The position numbers and the translations under genes are program-made. Below, piece after piece: positions 1-5,228 of a stretch of DNA of 7,541 bases. The notes below the pieces were generated by a model. That model was given only the letters and a program-made list of their open reading frames with translations. It had not been told where the DNA came from and made no database searches. The stretch lies in NCBI GenBank assembly GCA_026392145.1, contig JAPLCS010000251.1, positions 1-7,541 of the forward strand, given 5' to 3'. Within the stretch, counting starts at the first letter, position 1. The number at the start of each line of letters is the position of its first letter. This DNA comes from Fimbriimonadales bacterium. GTDB lineage: Bacteria > Armatimonadota > Fimbriimonadia > Fimbriimonadales > Fimbriimonadaceae.

Positions 1-60
1 GAATGCAGCTTGCCCAAGATCGGCGACGAAGTAATCATTTTTGAGAAGAACTTGGTTCAT
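1..60 (-). CDS. ahcY: S-adenosylhomocysteine hydrolase, N-terminal fragment (runs off left edge)
   Basis: Only the first 20 codons are inside the window. The minus strand reads ATG at 60-58 and continues open to base 1, giving MNQVLLKNDYFVADLGQAAF. The segment DYFVADLGQAAF resembles the start of adenosylhomocysteinases, where a D-Y-x-V-A-D-x-x-x-A pattern precedes the conserved GRKEI block (which would lie outside the window). The enzyme hydrolyses S-adenosylhomocysteine to adenosine and homocysteine in the cytoplasm, relieving product inhibition of methyltransferases. A good ribosome binding site, AAAGGA, lies at 76-71, ten bases before the start. The identity rests mainly on the upstream SAH riboswitch, a class that typically controls ahcY, metH or metF-type genes; the short N-terminus fits ahcY best. 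The rest of the gene is not visible. Confidence 0.8.
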   Translation of the reverse strand, partial: MNQVLLKNDYFVADLGQAAF

Positions 61-84
61 TTCTTTTGTTTCCTTTATCCTTTG

Positions 85-112
85 CGGTTGGGAACAAAAA
101 AGCTCACAACCG
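85..112 (-). other. Second hairpin after the ahcY leader terminator
   Basis: CGGTTG (112-107) pairs perfectly with CAACCG (90-85), and inside it GAGC (105-102) can pair with GTTC (95-92) around the U6 run, leaving one mismatch between the two stems. The 5' part of this hairpin is the 3' arm of the terminator, so the two structures exclude each other. Because its 3' arm is transcribed only after the U-tract, it probably cannot decide termination in time. It may instead fold in the read-through mRNA and keep the terminator melted, or present the AAAGGA site at 76-71 as single strand. Confidence 0.5.
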
Positions 113-128
113 TTTTTCGATCGTGAGC
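96..128 (-). terminator. Riboswitch-controlled intrinsic terminator in the ahcY leader
   Basis: On the minus strand GCTCACGATCG (128-118) pairs over all 11 positions with CGGTTGTGAGC (112-102), counting two G-U pairs, around an AAAAA loop (117-113). It is followed at once by TTTTTT (101-96). This is a textbook rho-independent terminator placed 35 bases before the ahcY start codon. Its 5' arm begins inside the riboswitch's pseudoknot strand (129-125), so the ligand-bound aptamer and the terminator cannot both form. This gives a transcriptional ON switch: high SAH keeps the arm in the pseudoknot and lets transcription reach ahcY. Confidence 0.9.
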
Positions 129-230
129 GCCGTTTCTTCTGCACGAACAAAAAAGTTCGTCGGACCAAGCCTCATCCTCTGTCGGATTCCTAAGTGGAAC
201 CATTGCTGGGGACTGCATCGCTCCTTGGTC
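123..230 (-). promoter_or_regulatory. SAH riboswitch aptamer
   Basis: Read on the minus strand from 230 to 123, the sequence follows the S-adenosylhomocysteine riboswitch consensus. Helix P1 is GACCAAG (230-224) paired with CUUGGUC (169-163), seven perfect pairs. It is followed directly by the signature GAGCGaUGC (223-215), and the conserved AGGC lies just before the P1 3' strand. The downstream conserved element AACGGCGCUCAC occupies 134-123; its CGCUC (129-125) pairs with GAGCG (223-219) to close the pseudoknot. P2 is longer than the minimal form and includes a 6-pair hairpin, 201-196 with 190-185, loop 195-191. The linker between P1 and the pseudoknot strand holds an extra hairpin, ACGAAC/GUUCGU (160-155 with 148-143) with a U6 loop. 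Binding of SAH is expected to switch the downstream gene on. Confidence 0.92.
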
Positions 231-239
231 AGTACTACA

Positions 240-245
240 ATTATG
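240..245 (-). promoter_or_regulatory. Candidate -10 element of the ahcY promoter
   Basis: The minus strand reads CATAAT at 245-240, five of six matches to the sigma-70 -10 consensus. A start about seven bases downstream (near 233) would place the first transcribed bases just ahead of riboswitch helix P1 at 230, which is where the leader should begin. No good -35 box is seen 16-18 bases upstream; that region instead contains a small inverted repeat at 261-273. The position is supported by the riboswitch, the element itself only by similarity. Confidence 0.45.
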
Positions 246-260
246 ACAAGTACCTAGGCA

Positions 261-273
261 ATTCCGTAGGAAT
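261..273. repeat. Short perfect inverted repeat in the ahcY/sdhB intergenic region
   Basis: ATTCC-GTA-GGAAT is a perfect 5-base inverted repeat around a 3-base centre. It covers the position where the -35 box of the ahcY promoter would be expected, and lies about 25 bases before the -35 candidate of sdhB, so a regulator bound here could affect either gene. A repeat this short can also occur by chance. Confidence 0.3.
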
Positions 274-297
274 CAAGGTCAATTCTTTCACATAAAG

Positions 298-337
298 TTG
301 AAAGTTCCTGCAGAATCACTTTCAATCTGCGTAGAAT
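298..337 (+). promoter_or_regulatory. Putative sdhB promoter with an overlapping inverted repeat
   Basis: Two arrangements are possible. TTGAAA (298-303) with a 17-base spacer and TTCAAT (321-326) gives a conventional promoter with a leader of roughly 16 bases. Alternatively TAGAAT (332-337) acts as -10 and the transcript starts only a few bases before the ATG at 349. A perfect 8-base inverted repeat, TTGAAAGT (298-305) and ACTTTCAA (318-325) with a 12-base spacer, coincides with both core elements of the first arrangement, which is the layout of a repressor operator. A further CTTTCA at 285-290 repeats the half-site. All of this is pattern-based. Confidence 0.4.
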
Positions 338-348
338 AACATAAAGAG

Positions 349-1137
349 ATGAGTGCAACCACCACTGCCCAAGCGACGAAAATTCGACTTACGATTTTGC
401 GACAAGACGGTGCCGGAAAAGAGCAACGATGGGACACCTTCGAAATCCCTTACGTTGACAAAATTAACGTTATCTCAGCACTCATTGAAATCCAAAAGAA
501 TCCGAAGACCGTTGAAGGCAAAGACGTCCGCCCAGTAACTTATGAAGCTGCTTGCCTTGAGGAAGTGTGCGGAAGTTGCACCATGAACATCAACGGTGGC
601 ATTCGCCAAGCGTGTACAGCCCTCATAGAAGAAGTAGGCGTCCTCAACGGGGATACATTCGAAGTCAAACTCGAACCCATGAAGAAGTTCCCTCTCATCA
701 GAGACCTCATGGTTGACCGAAGCAAGATGTTTGAGAACCTTAAAAAAGTTCAAGCCTGGGTACCTATCGATGGTTCCTTCGACCTTGGAATGGCAGAGAA
801 ACAAGATGACAATGTTCGAATGCTCCGCTACTCCCTCTCAAGGTGTATGACCTGCGGTTGCTGCATGGAAGCCTGTCCTCAAGTCAACGAAAAATCTCCT
901 TTTGTGGGTCCAGCCGCCCTCGGTCAAGCCCTCCTCTTCAGCCTCCACCCAGTTGGAAATACTCTCGACTCCGAGAGATACCAATTCCTCACATCCGATG
1001 AAGGAATCAGCGGTTGTGGTAACGCTCAAAACTGCGTTAAAGTCTGTCCAAAAGGTGTTCCGCTCACCCGAGCCATTGCGCAACTCAACCGGGATACCAC
1101 AGTACACAAGGTCAAGTCATTCTTCGGAATCGCTTGA
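349..1137 (+). CDS. sdhB: Succinate dehydrogenase iron-sulfur subunit
   Basis: The 262-residue protein is the electron-transfer subunit of succinate dehydrogenase (complex II), carrying electrons from the FAD subunit SdhA to the membrane quinone site. The N-terminal ferredoxin-like half has the [2Fe-2S] ligands C69, C74, C77 and C89 in the context CLEEVCGSC. The C-terminal half has C166-x2-C169-x2-C172-x3-C176-P and C223-x5-C229-x3-C233-P. By family alignment C166, C169, C172 and C233 hold the [4Fe-4S] cluster, and C176, C223 and C229 the [3Fe-4S] cluster. The wording RCMTCGCCMEACP and CGNAQNCVKVCPKG is closer to the Bacillus-type SdhB than to E. coli. Length is normal and all ligands are present. 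No usable Shine-Dalgarno precedes the ATG, so a very short leader is possible. No sdhA or membrane-anchor gene flanks it: a divergent gene lies upstream and a terminator downstream. Confidence 0.96.
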   Translation: MSATTTAQATKIRLTILRQDGAGKEQRWDTFEIPYVDKINVISALIEIQKNPKTVEGKDVRPVTYEAACLEEVCGSCTMNINGGIRQACTALIEEVGVLNGDTFEVKLEPMKKFPLIRDLMVDRSKMFENLKKVQAWVPIDGSFDLGMAEKQDDNVRMLRYSLSRCMTCGCCMEACPQVNEKSPFVGPAALGQALLFSLHPVGNTLDSERYQFLTSDEGISGCGNAQNCVKVCPKGVPLTRAIAQLNRDTTVHKVKSFFGIA

Positions 1138-1161
1138 TTCACGTTCTCAAATCATCCGTAT

Positions 1162-1193
1162 CCGTGAACAAATTCCATTTGTTCACGGTTTTT
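1162..1193 (+). terminator. Intrinsic terminator of sdhB
   Basis: CCGTGAACAAA (1162-1172) and TTTGTTCACGG (1178-1188) form a perfect 11-pair stem around TTCCA, followed by TTTTT (1189-1193). It begins 25 bases after the sdhB stop codon and separates sdhB from the transporter operon. On the opposite strand the stem is not followed by a long T-run, so it is likely one-directional. Confidence 0.92.
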
Positions 1194-1219
1194 AGTTAAT
1201 CAAGCTAGTTCGTTCACAC

Positions 1220-1253
1220 ATTTTCGAAAATTAAATTCGGTATGAGCTATATT
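1220..1253 (+). promoter_or_regulatory. Putative promoter of the SulP-carbonic anhydrase operon
   Basis: TATATT at 1248-1253 matches the -10 consensus at five of six positions and ends seven bases before the GTG start at 1261, so the predicted transcript begins at or next to the start codon. The best -35 is TCGAAA (1224-1229, 18-base spacer, four of six matches). It lies inside a perfect 12-base palindrome, ATTTTCGAAAAT (1220-1231), a possible operator. The lack of any Shine-Dalgarno before 1261 agrees with a leaderless mRNA. Confidence 0.5.
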
Positions 1254-1260
1254 TACCGAA

Positions 1261-2814
1261 GTGAAGATAAGAAGTTCTGTTGGCTCTGACATTTCAGCAG
1301 GTCTTGTCGTTTTCTTAGTTGCCCTTCCCCTATGCTTGGGCATCGCAAGTGCGAGCGGGGTGCCCCCAATCTTTGGACTTGTAGCGGGGGCAATAGGTGG
1401 CATAGTCACAGGGGCTATTTCGCGATCACCAATTAGCGTCTCCGGCCCCGCCGCTGGACTGGTGGCAATCATCCTAACTGCTCTCGCCCAGCTGAACAAC
1501 AACTTTGCCGCCCTTCAACTCGCAATCGTTCTTGCTGGCGCTATCCAGATCATCCTGGGATTTCTTAGACTGGGTTCACTCGCTAACTTCATTCCCAATT
1601 CCGTGATAAAAGGCATGCTCGCTGGGATAGGGGTCGTCATTATCCTCAAGCAGATTCCCCACGCACTCGGTTGGGACAAGGACTATGAAGGAGACTTCGA
1701 ATTCTTAAGCCGGTTCGGAAGCACATTCGTCGACATTGGAAAGGCCGTAGCTTCTGCAAATCCAGGGGCTATTTTAATCTTCGTTGTTGGATCGGCAATC
1801 ATTTTGTTTTGGGACTCAAAACGAATGAAGGCTCTTGCCTTCACAAAATTTGTTCCCGGTGCTCTCATCGCCGTCGTCGCTGGAGTTTTGCTGAACGAGC
1901 TCTTCAAAACACTCACGATTACACCAAGTCTTGCACTTTCGGCTGAAGACAACCACCTAGTAAAAATTCCCACTTACCAAGAACTTGTCCAATCTTTCTC
2001 CCTTCCCGATTGGTCAGCCATTAACAACAAAACGGTTTGGGTGACAGCTTTCACTATCGCAATCGTTGCAAGTATTGAAACACTTCTTTCCATCGATGCC
2101 GCGGACAAACTTGACACTCAGCGACGAGTCACTCCTCCCAACAGAGAACTTGTTGCACAAGGAATCGGCAATACCCTTTGTGGCGTGCTTGGAGGATTAC
2201 CAGTCACTTCAGTGGTTGTGCGTACATCTGCAAATGCGTATGCTGGCGCGACTTCAAAAGTTTCAACCATCTCTCACGGCTTCCTGCTCGTAATTGCGGC
2301 AACCCTTGGTGCGGCATTCCTCAACAAAATTCCGCTCGCAGTGCTAGCATCAGTCCTCATCCTAGTTGGATACAAACTCGCCAAGCCATCCGACATCAAA
2401 AAAGTGTATGAGTCTGGTTTAGACCAATTCGTGCCCTTTATCGTAACCCTGCTCGGAGTCGTATTCACCGACCTTCTCAAAGGCGTAATTGTAGGATTTT
2501 TCCTTGGAATCTTCTTCATCATTCGTGCGAATCACCATCGCTCATTCACACTCGTGAGTGATGACAACAACTACTTACTCCGCTTCAACAAAGACATCAC
2601 GTTCACAAGTAAAGCAAATCTCACCACACTGCTTGACTCCATCCCAGACAACTCAAACCTCGTTGTAAGTGGTGTCAAATCTGACTTCATCGACTCAGAC
2701 ATCTTGGATATTCTCCATGACTTTGTTGAGAGCAGCAAATACCGAGGAATCACCACCCAACTACAACAAATTGACGGCAAAACGTGGAGCAAAAAAATGG
2801 AGCCACGTTCTTAA
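1261..2814 (+). CDS. SulP family anion transporter, probable bicarbonate transporter
   Basis: This 517-residue integral membrane protein has SulP (SLC26-like) features: the opening helices SDISAGLVVFLVALPLCLG (9-27), a glycine/serine-rich SVSGPAAGL stretch (59-67), the IPNSVIKGMLAGIG block (111-124), and the signature around SIETLLSIDAADKLD (271-285) and NTLCGVLGGLPVTSVVVRTS (304-323). About a dozen hydrophobic helices end near 421. The remaining ~95 residues look like a shortened, diverged STAS domain. The GTG start is chosen because an in-frame stop lies at 1243-1245 and the family N-terminus begins right after it. The gene ends 21 bases before a carbonic anhydrase gene; SulP proteins paired or fused with carbonic anhydrase are thought to move bicarbonate, so bicarbonate is the best substrate guess. 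Sulfate or another anion cannot be excluded. Confidence 0.92.
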   Translation: MKIRSSVGSDISAGLVVFLVALPLCLGIASASGVPPIFGLVAGAIGGIVTGAISRSPISVSGPAAGLVAIILTALAQLNNNFAALQLAIVLAGAIQIILGFLRLGSLANFIPNSVIKGMLAGIGVVIILKQIPHALGWDKDYEGDFEFLSRFGSTFVDIGKAVASANPGAILIFVVGSAIILFWDSKRMKALAFTKFVPGALIAVVAGVLLNELFKTLTITPSLALSAEDNHLVKIPTYQELVQSFSLPDWSAINNKTVWVTAFTIAIVASIETLLSIDAADKLDTQRRVTPPNRELVAQGIGNTLCGVLGGLPVTSVVVRTSANAYAGATSKVSTISHGFLLVIAATLGAAFLNKIPLAVLASVLILVGYKLAKPSDIKKVYESGLDQFVPFIVTLLGVVFTDLLKGVIVGFFLGIFFIIRANHHRSFTLVSDDNNYLLRFNKDITFTSKANLTTLLDSIPDNSNLVVSGVKSDFIDSDILDILHDFVESSKYRGITTQLQQIDGKTWSKKMEPRS

Positions 2815-2835
2815 CATTTTCAAGAGAGGAATACT

Positions 2836-3474
2836 ATGGAAGACTACAAAAGACTACTGCTAGCAAACAAAGCTTGGGTTCAAGACAAACTCAGCGTGTC
2901 CTCTGACTATTTCGAGAAATTAGCGGCAGATCAGCAGCCAGAATTTTTATGGATTGGCTGTGCAGACAGTCGAGTACCGGCAGAAGAAATCACTGGAACT
3001 CAGCCAGGACAACTGTTTGTTCATCGCAACGTGGCCAATCTAGTGGTCCACACTGACTTCAACATGCTGAGCGTTCTTCAATACGCCGTCGAAGCACTCA
3101 AAGTCAAACACATCATCGTCTGCGGTCACTACGGATGCGGTGGTGTGTTCAATGCCATGACCAGAAAAGACCTCGGTCTTATCAATAAGTGGTTGAGGCA
3201 CATCAAAGATGTATGTCGAATGCATGAACGCGAACTCGCCTCAATCGCTGACGACCGAGAAAGATTCGACAGAGTGGTGGAACTCAATGTCCGCGAACAA
3301 GTGATGAACCTGGCCGAAACCTCCATCGTGCAAAAAAGTTGGAGAGACGGCAGTGGAATTAAAATTCACGGGTGGGTCTACGATCTCCGCACCGGGTATC
3401 TCAAAGAAATTGCACTTATGGATGCTGGTAGCGTTCTAGATACCATTTACAAGTACGATTACGAACTAGAATAG
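2836..3474 (+). CDS. can: Beta-class carbonic anhydrase, Can type
   Basis: This cytoplasmic zinc enzyme of 212 residues interconverts CO2 and bicarbonate. Zinc ligands are C42, H98 and C101 (GCADSR and CGHYGCGG), with the catalytic dyad D44-R46. The whole sequence follows E. coli Can closely, for example [24 protein letters not shown] and [12 protein letters not shown]. Residues W39, G41, V47, R64 and Y182 match the non-catalytic bicarbonate pocket known in H. influenzae and E. coli enzymes, so this is probably an allosteric type II enzyme inhibited by bicarbonate at lower pH. The ATG has a good AGAGAGGA site at 2823-2830. Coupling to the SulP gene upstream suggests that it processes transported bicarbonate or supplies it for carboxylases. 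No truncation is seen. Confidence 0.96.
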   Translation: MEDYKRLLLANKAWVQDKLSVSSDYFEKLAADQQPEFLWIGCADSRVPAEEITGTQPGQLFVHRNVANLVVHTDFNMLSVLQYAVEALKVKHIIVCGHYGCGGVFNAMTRKDLGLINKWLRHIKDVCRMHERELASIADDRERFDRVVELNVREQVMNLAETSIVQKSWRDGSGIKIHGWVYDLRTGYLKEIALMDAGSVLDTIYKYDYELE

Positions 3475-3482
3475 TAGTCGAA

Positions 3483-3896
3483 TTGAAAGATATTCATTGG
3501 AAAGTTGAACCCAGGACCTCCCAACCACAGAAATTCATGTTTCTCGTGGCAATCATTATTGGTTCGTTACCAATTTCCTATCTGGTGACTCACTCAGTAG
3601 TTCTCACCCTGCTGGCCCCGGCGTGCATCATTGCAAGCACCTCGGAATTTTTACTCGGCAAAAAATTTTCATTAACGTCCGAATCAGCCTCGGCTGGACT
3701 GTCCACCATGAAGTGGTCGGAAATCAAATTAGTTCAAATCAATGAATCTAACATCAATCTTTCACCTTTTTCACAAGAGTCTCGCCTTGACGCTGTGCGA
3801 GGAGTCAAACTATCACTTCAAAACGTCAATCGTGAAGAAGTGTTAAACTTCATCAGATTTCAAGTGGGGCAAGATGTTCGATTTTTGGGAGAATGA
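3483..3896 (+). CDS. Small membrane protein of unknown function, possible bacterial PH-like domain
   Basis: The 137-residue product is not recognised as a named family. Two hydrophobic segments (about 18-35 and 38-55) form a membrane hairpin. The C-terminal part, 60-135, has alternating short strands (KFSLTSES, STMKWSEIKLVQINESNINL, AVRGVKLSL) ending in a probable helix (NREEVLNFIRFQV). That pattern is typical of YcxB-like or bacterial PH domains that follow a two-helix anchor; this is a fold guess only. The proposed start is TTG at 3483, eight bases after the carbonic anhydrase stop, with no clear ribosome binding site; an in-frame ATG at 3537 would cut into the first helix and is less likely. 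Its 3' end overlaps the next gene by 23 bases. Confidence 0.75.
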   Translation: MKDIHWKVEPRTSQPQKFMFLVAIIIGSLPISYLVTHSVVLTLLAPACIIASTSEFLLGKKFSLTSESASAGLSTMKWSEIKLVQINESNINLSPFSQESRLDAVRGVKLSLQNVNREEVLNFIRFQVGQDVRFLGE

Positions 3897-4197
3897 ACTT
3901 TCAGAAGAAAAAACACAGGAGCTACTAGATAAGTGCGCAGACGAAGTCCGAAAGCGCCAGCTAGAAGCCCCGGTGATTCTCTTTTTGGAGATGCACAAAC
4001 CGCTGTCGAACGTGATGGCTCACCTTGGAGTGACATCCGCACCATTTTTAGTGCCACTTTTTGGCTTTGATTTCGTCAATGAATACAGTGCACTATTAAA
4101 AAAGCGGGATAATGTCGAAGCACTTATAACAATGCTTGAAGAACCAAGGAAAGAGTTAACGGTTAACAAGCCGGTCTTAGAGGAAGTATGCCAGTAG
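3874..4197 (+). CDS. Conserved-looking 107-residue protein of unknown function
   Basis: It begins with ATG at 3874 inside the end of the preceding gene (23-base overlap), with a purine-rich GTGGGG at 3864-3869 as its ribosome binding site, and ends 10 bases inside the next gene. The N-terminal 30 residues are charged and helical. Residues 32-64 (from APVILFLEMHKPLSN to PLFGFDF) are hydrophobic with prolines and glycines but contain E39, H41 and K42, so this is more likely a buried or amphipathic membrane-associated segment than a clean spanning helix. The C-terminus is charged, with LKKRDNVEALITMLEE suggesting a helix. No signal peptide or catalytic motif is visible. Its position between two membrane-protein genes suggests a small cytoplasmic subunit of the same assembly. 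Confidence 0.75.
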   Translation: MFDFWENELSEEKTQELLDKCADEVRKRQLEAPVILFLEMHKPLSNVMAHLGVTSAPFLVPLFGFDFVNEYSALLKKRDNVEALITMLEEPRKELTVNKPVLEEVCQ

Positions 4198-5228
4198 AAA
4201 AAGTAGGTTGGTGGAGTAACAATATTCCACAGTTGGGAGAGCAGTATTGGGACACCGGCTGGTTCGGTCTTCTCTTCACGCTCACGTTTGTTATCTTCAT
4301 CGTCTTTAACGTAAGTCGAGCACGAAAAACCGATTTGTTCATTCGACGAGTCGCCGGCTTGAATGCCATTGAGGAAGCAGTCGGACGAGCCACCGAAATG
4401 GGTAAACCAGTCCTCATGGTTCCCGGTCTTTCAGATCCGGTAAACGCTTACGCGGTGCAAGCCATCAACATCTGTGCCCACGTCACCCGGATTGCTGCTA
4501 AGTTCTCCAACCCCATCATTCTATGTGCCTACTCGGCATCAATGTACACTCTGGCGCAAGAAGTCATTCGAGACACCTACCAGTCAGAAGGCGTACCCGA
4601 AAGATACGATCTCGACTCAGTCCGGTACATCTCAGATCGTCAATTCGCATTCGCAGCGGGTGTGTCTGGTCTGATTCTTCGTGAGCAAACAGCCGCCACT
4701 TTCTTCCTCGGCGAGTTCTACGCAGAATCGCTAATCTTCGCCGAAACGGCGAACAGCATCGGGGCAATTCAAGTTGCATCCTCAACCGAAGCAACTCAAA
4801 CCCCATTCTTCATCGCTGCCTGCGACTACGTTCTCATTGGTGACGAATTTTACGCCGCCTCTGCCTACCTCACTCGCGAACCCGTCATGGTGGGAAGCCT
4901 GGTGGGTCAAGACTGGGCAAAAATGACTGCCATTGCCTTCATTCTCATGGGTGTAGCGTCGCAAAGCATCTTTGTGTCAAGCAAGGCAAAACTCACCGAA
5001 AAAGCGTTCCTAGCCGCTGGCGGGAACAAACTTTCCAAAGAACAATCTGCCGATTTCAAAGATAAATTCAAGGCAGAAACCAAGACAGCGAAAGAAGAGG
5101 AAACCAAACTCTTCAATATCCAAAAGTTCTTCAAGCCAGGACCACCTCCTGAAGACCTAGACATGCAACGAGAAAAACTTCCTCAAGAGCCAGAAGCGGC
5201 ACCAGGTGCGGCAGGAGCAAATCAATGA
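4188..5228 (+). CDS. DUF6754-like membrane protein
   Basis: The 346-residue protein has one hydrophobic segment near the N-terminus (25-43), followed by positive residues (SRARK), a long mixed domain, and a second hydrophobic segment (244-264). The central domain contains the stretches GLNAIEEAVGRATEMGKPVL (57-76), QFAFAAGVSGLILREQTAA (152-170), LGEFYAESLIFAETANSIGA (174-193) and ACDYVLIGDEFYAASAYLTR (211-230). I recall this pattern from the uncharacterised family DUF6754; the assignment is from memory. After 265 comes a Lys/Glu-rich helix-forming stretch, and the final ~30 residues are rich in Pro, Glu, Ala and Gly, probably a disordered tail. A GAGG at 4180-4183 precedes the ATG; the start overlaps the previous gene by 10 bases and the end shares ATGA with the next. 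Function is unknown; no enzyme active site is apparent. Confidence 0.85.
   Translation: MPVEKVGWWSNNIPQLGEQYWDTGWFGLLFTLTFVIFIVFNVSRARKTDLFIRRVAGLNAIEEAVGRATEMGKPVLMVPGLSDPVNAYAVQAINICAHVTRIAAKFSNPIILCAYSASMYTLAQEVIRDTYQSEGVPERYDLDSVRYISDRQFAFAAGVSGLILREQTAATFFLGEFYAESLIFAETANSIGAIQVASSTEATQTPFFIAACDYVLIGDEFYAASAYLTREPVMVGSLVGQDWAKMTAIAFILMGVASQSIFVSSKAKLTEKAFLAAGGNKLSKEQSADFKDKFKAETKTAKEEETKLFNIQKFFKPGPPPEDLDMQREKLPQEPEAAPGAAGANQ

Noticed and set aside
163..230. The leader considered as a SAM riboswitch or a T-box
   Set aside because: The GAGCG-x-UGC, AGGC and AACGGCGCUCAC elements and the pseudoknot layout match the SAH class. No T-box UGGN bulge with its specifier loop, nor SAM-I four-way junction, is present.
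66..257. Plus-strand open frame of 63 codons in the ahcY-sdhB intergenic region
   Set aside because: It lies over the SAH riboswitch and terminator on the other strand, has no ribosome binding site or recognisable protein features, and its sequence is explained by RNA structure.
475..804. Minus-strand open frame of 109 codons inside sdhB
   Set aside because: It is an antisense shadow of a well-conserved gene, without a ribosome binding site, and its product resembles no protein family.
1162..1188. Inverted repeat after sdhB considered as an operator or insertion-sequence end
   Set aside because: The perfect stem with a 5-base loop and T-run directly after a stop codon is fully explained as an intrinsic terminator; no transposase or target duplication is nearby.
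902..1195. Plus-strand frame extending past the sdhB stop, possibly a small gene
   Set aside because: Most of it overlaps the cysteine-rich half of sdhB in another frame, and the rest runs through the terminator hairpin; no independent coding evidence.
3874..3896. The 23-base overlap considered as a programmed or sequencing frameshift joining two genes
   Set aside because: The upstream protein ends after a complete-looking domain and the downstream one has its own ATG and purine-rich site; no slippery heptamer was seen in the overlap.
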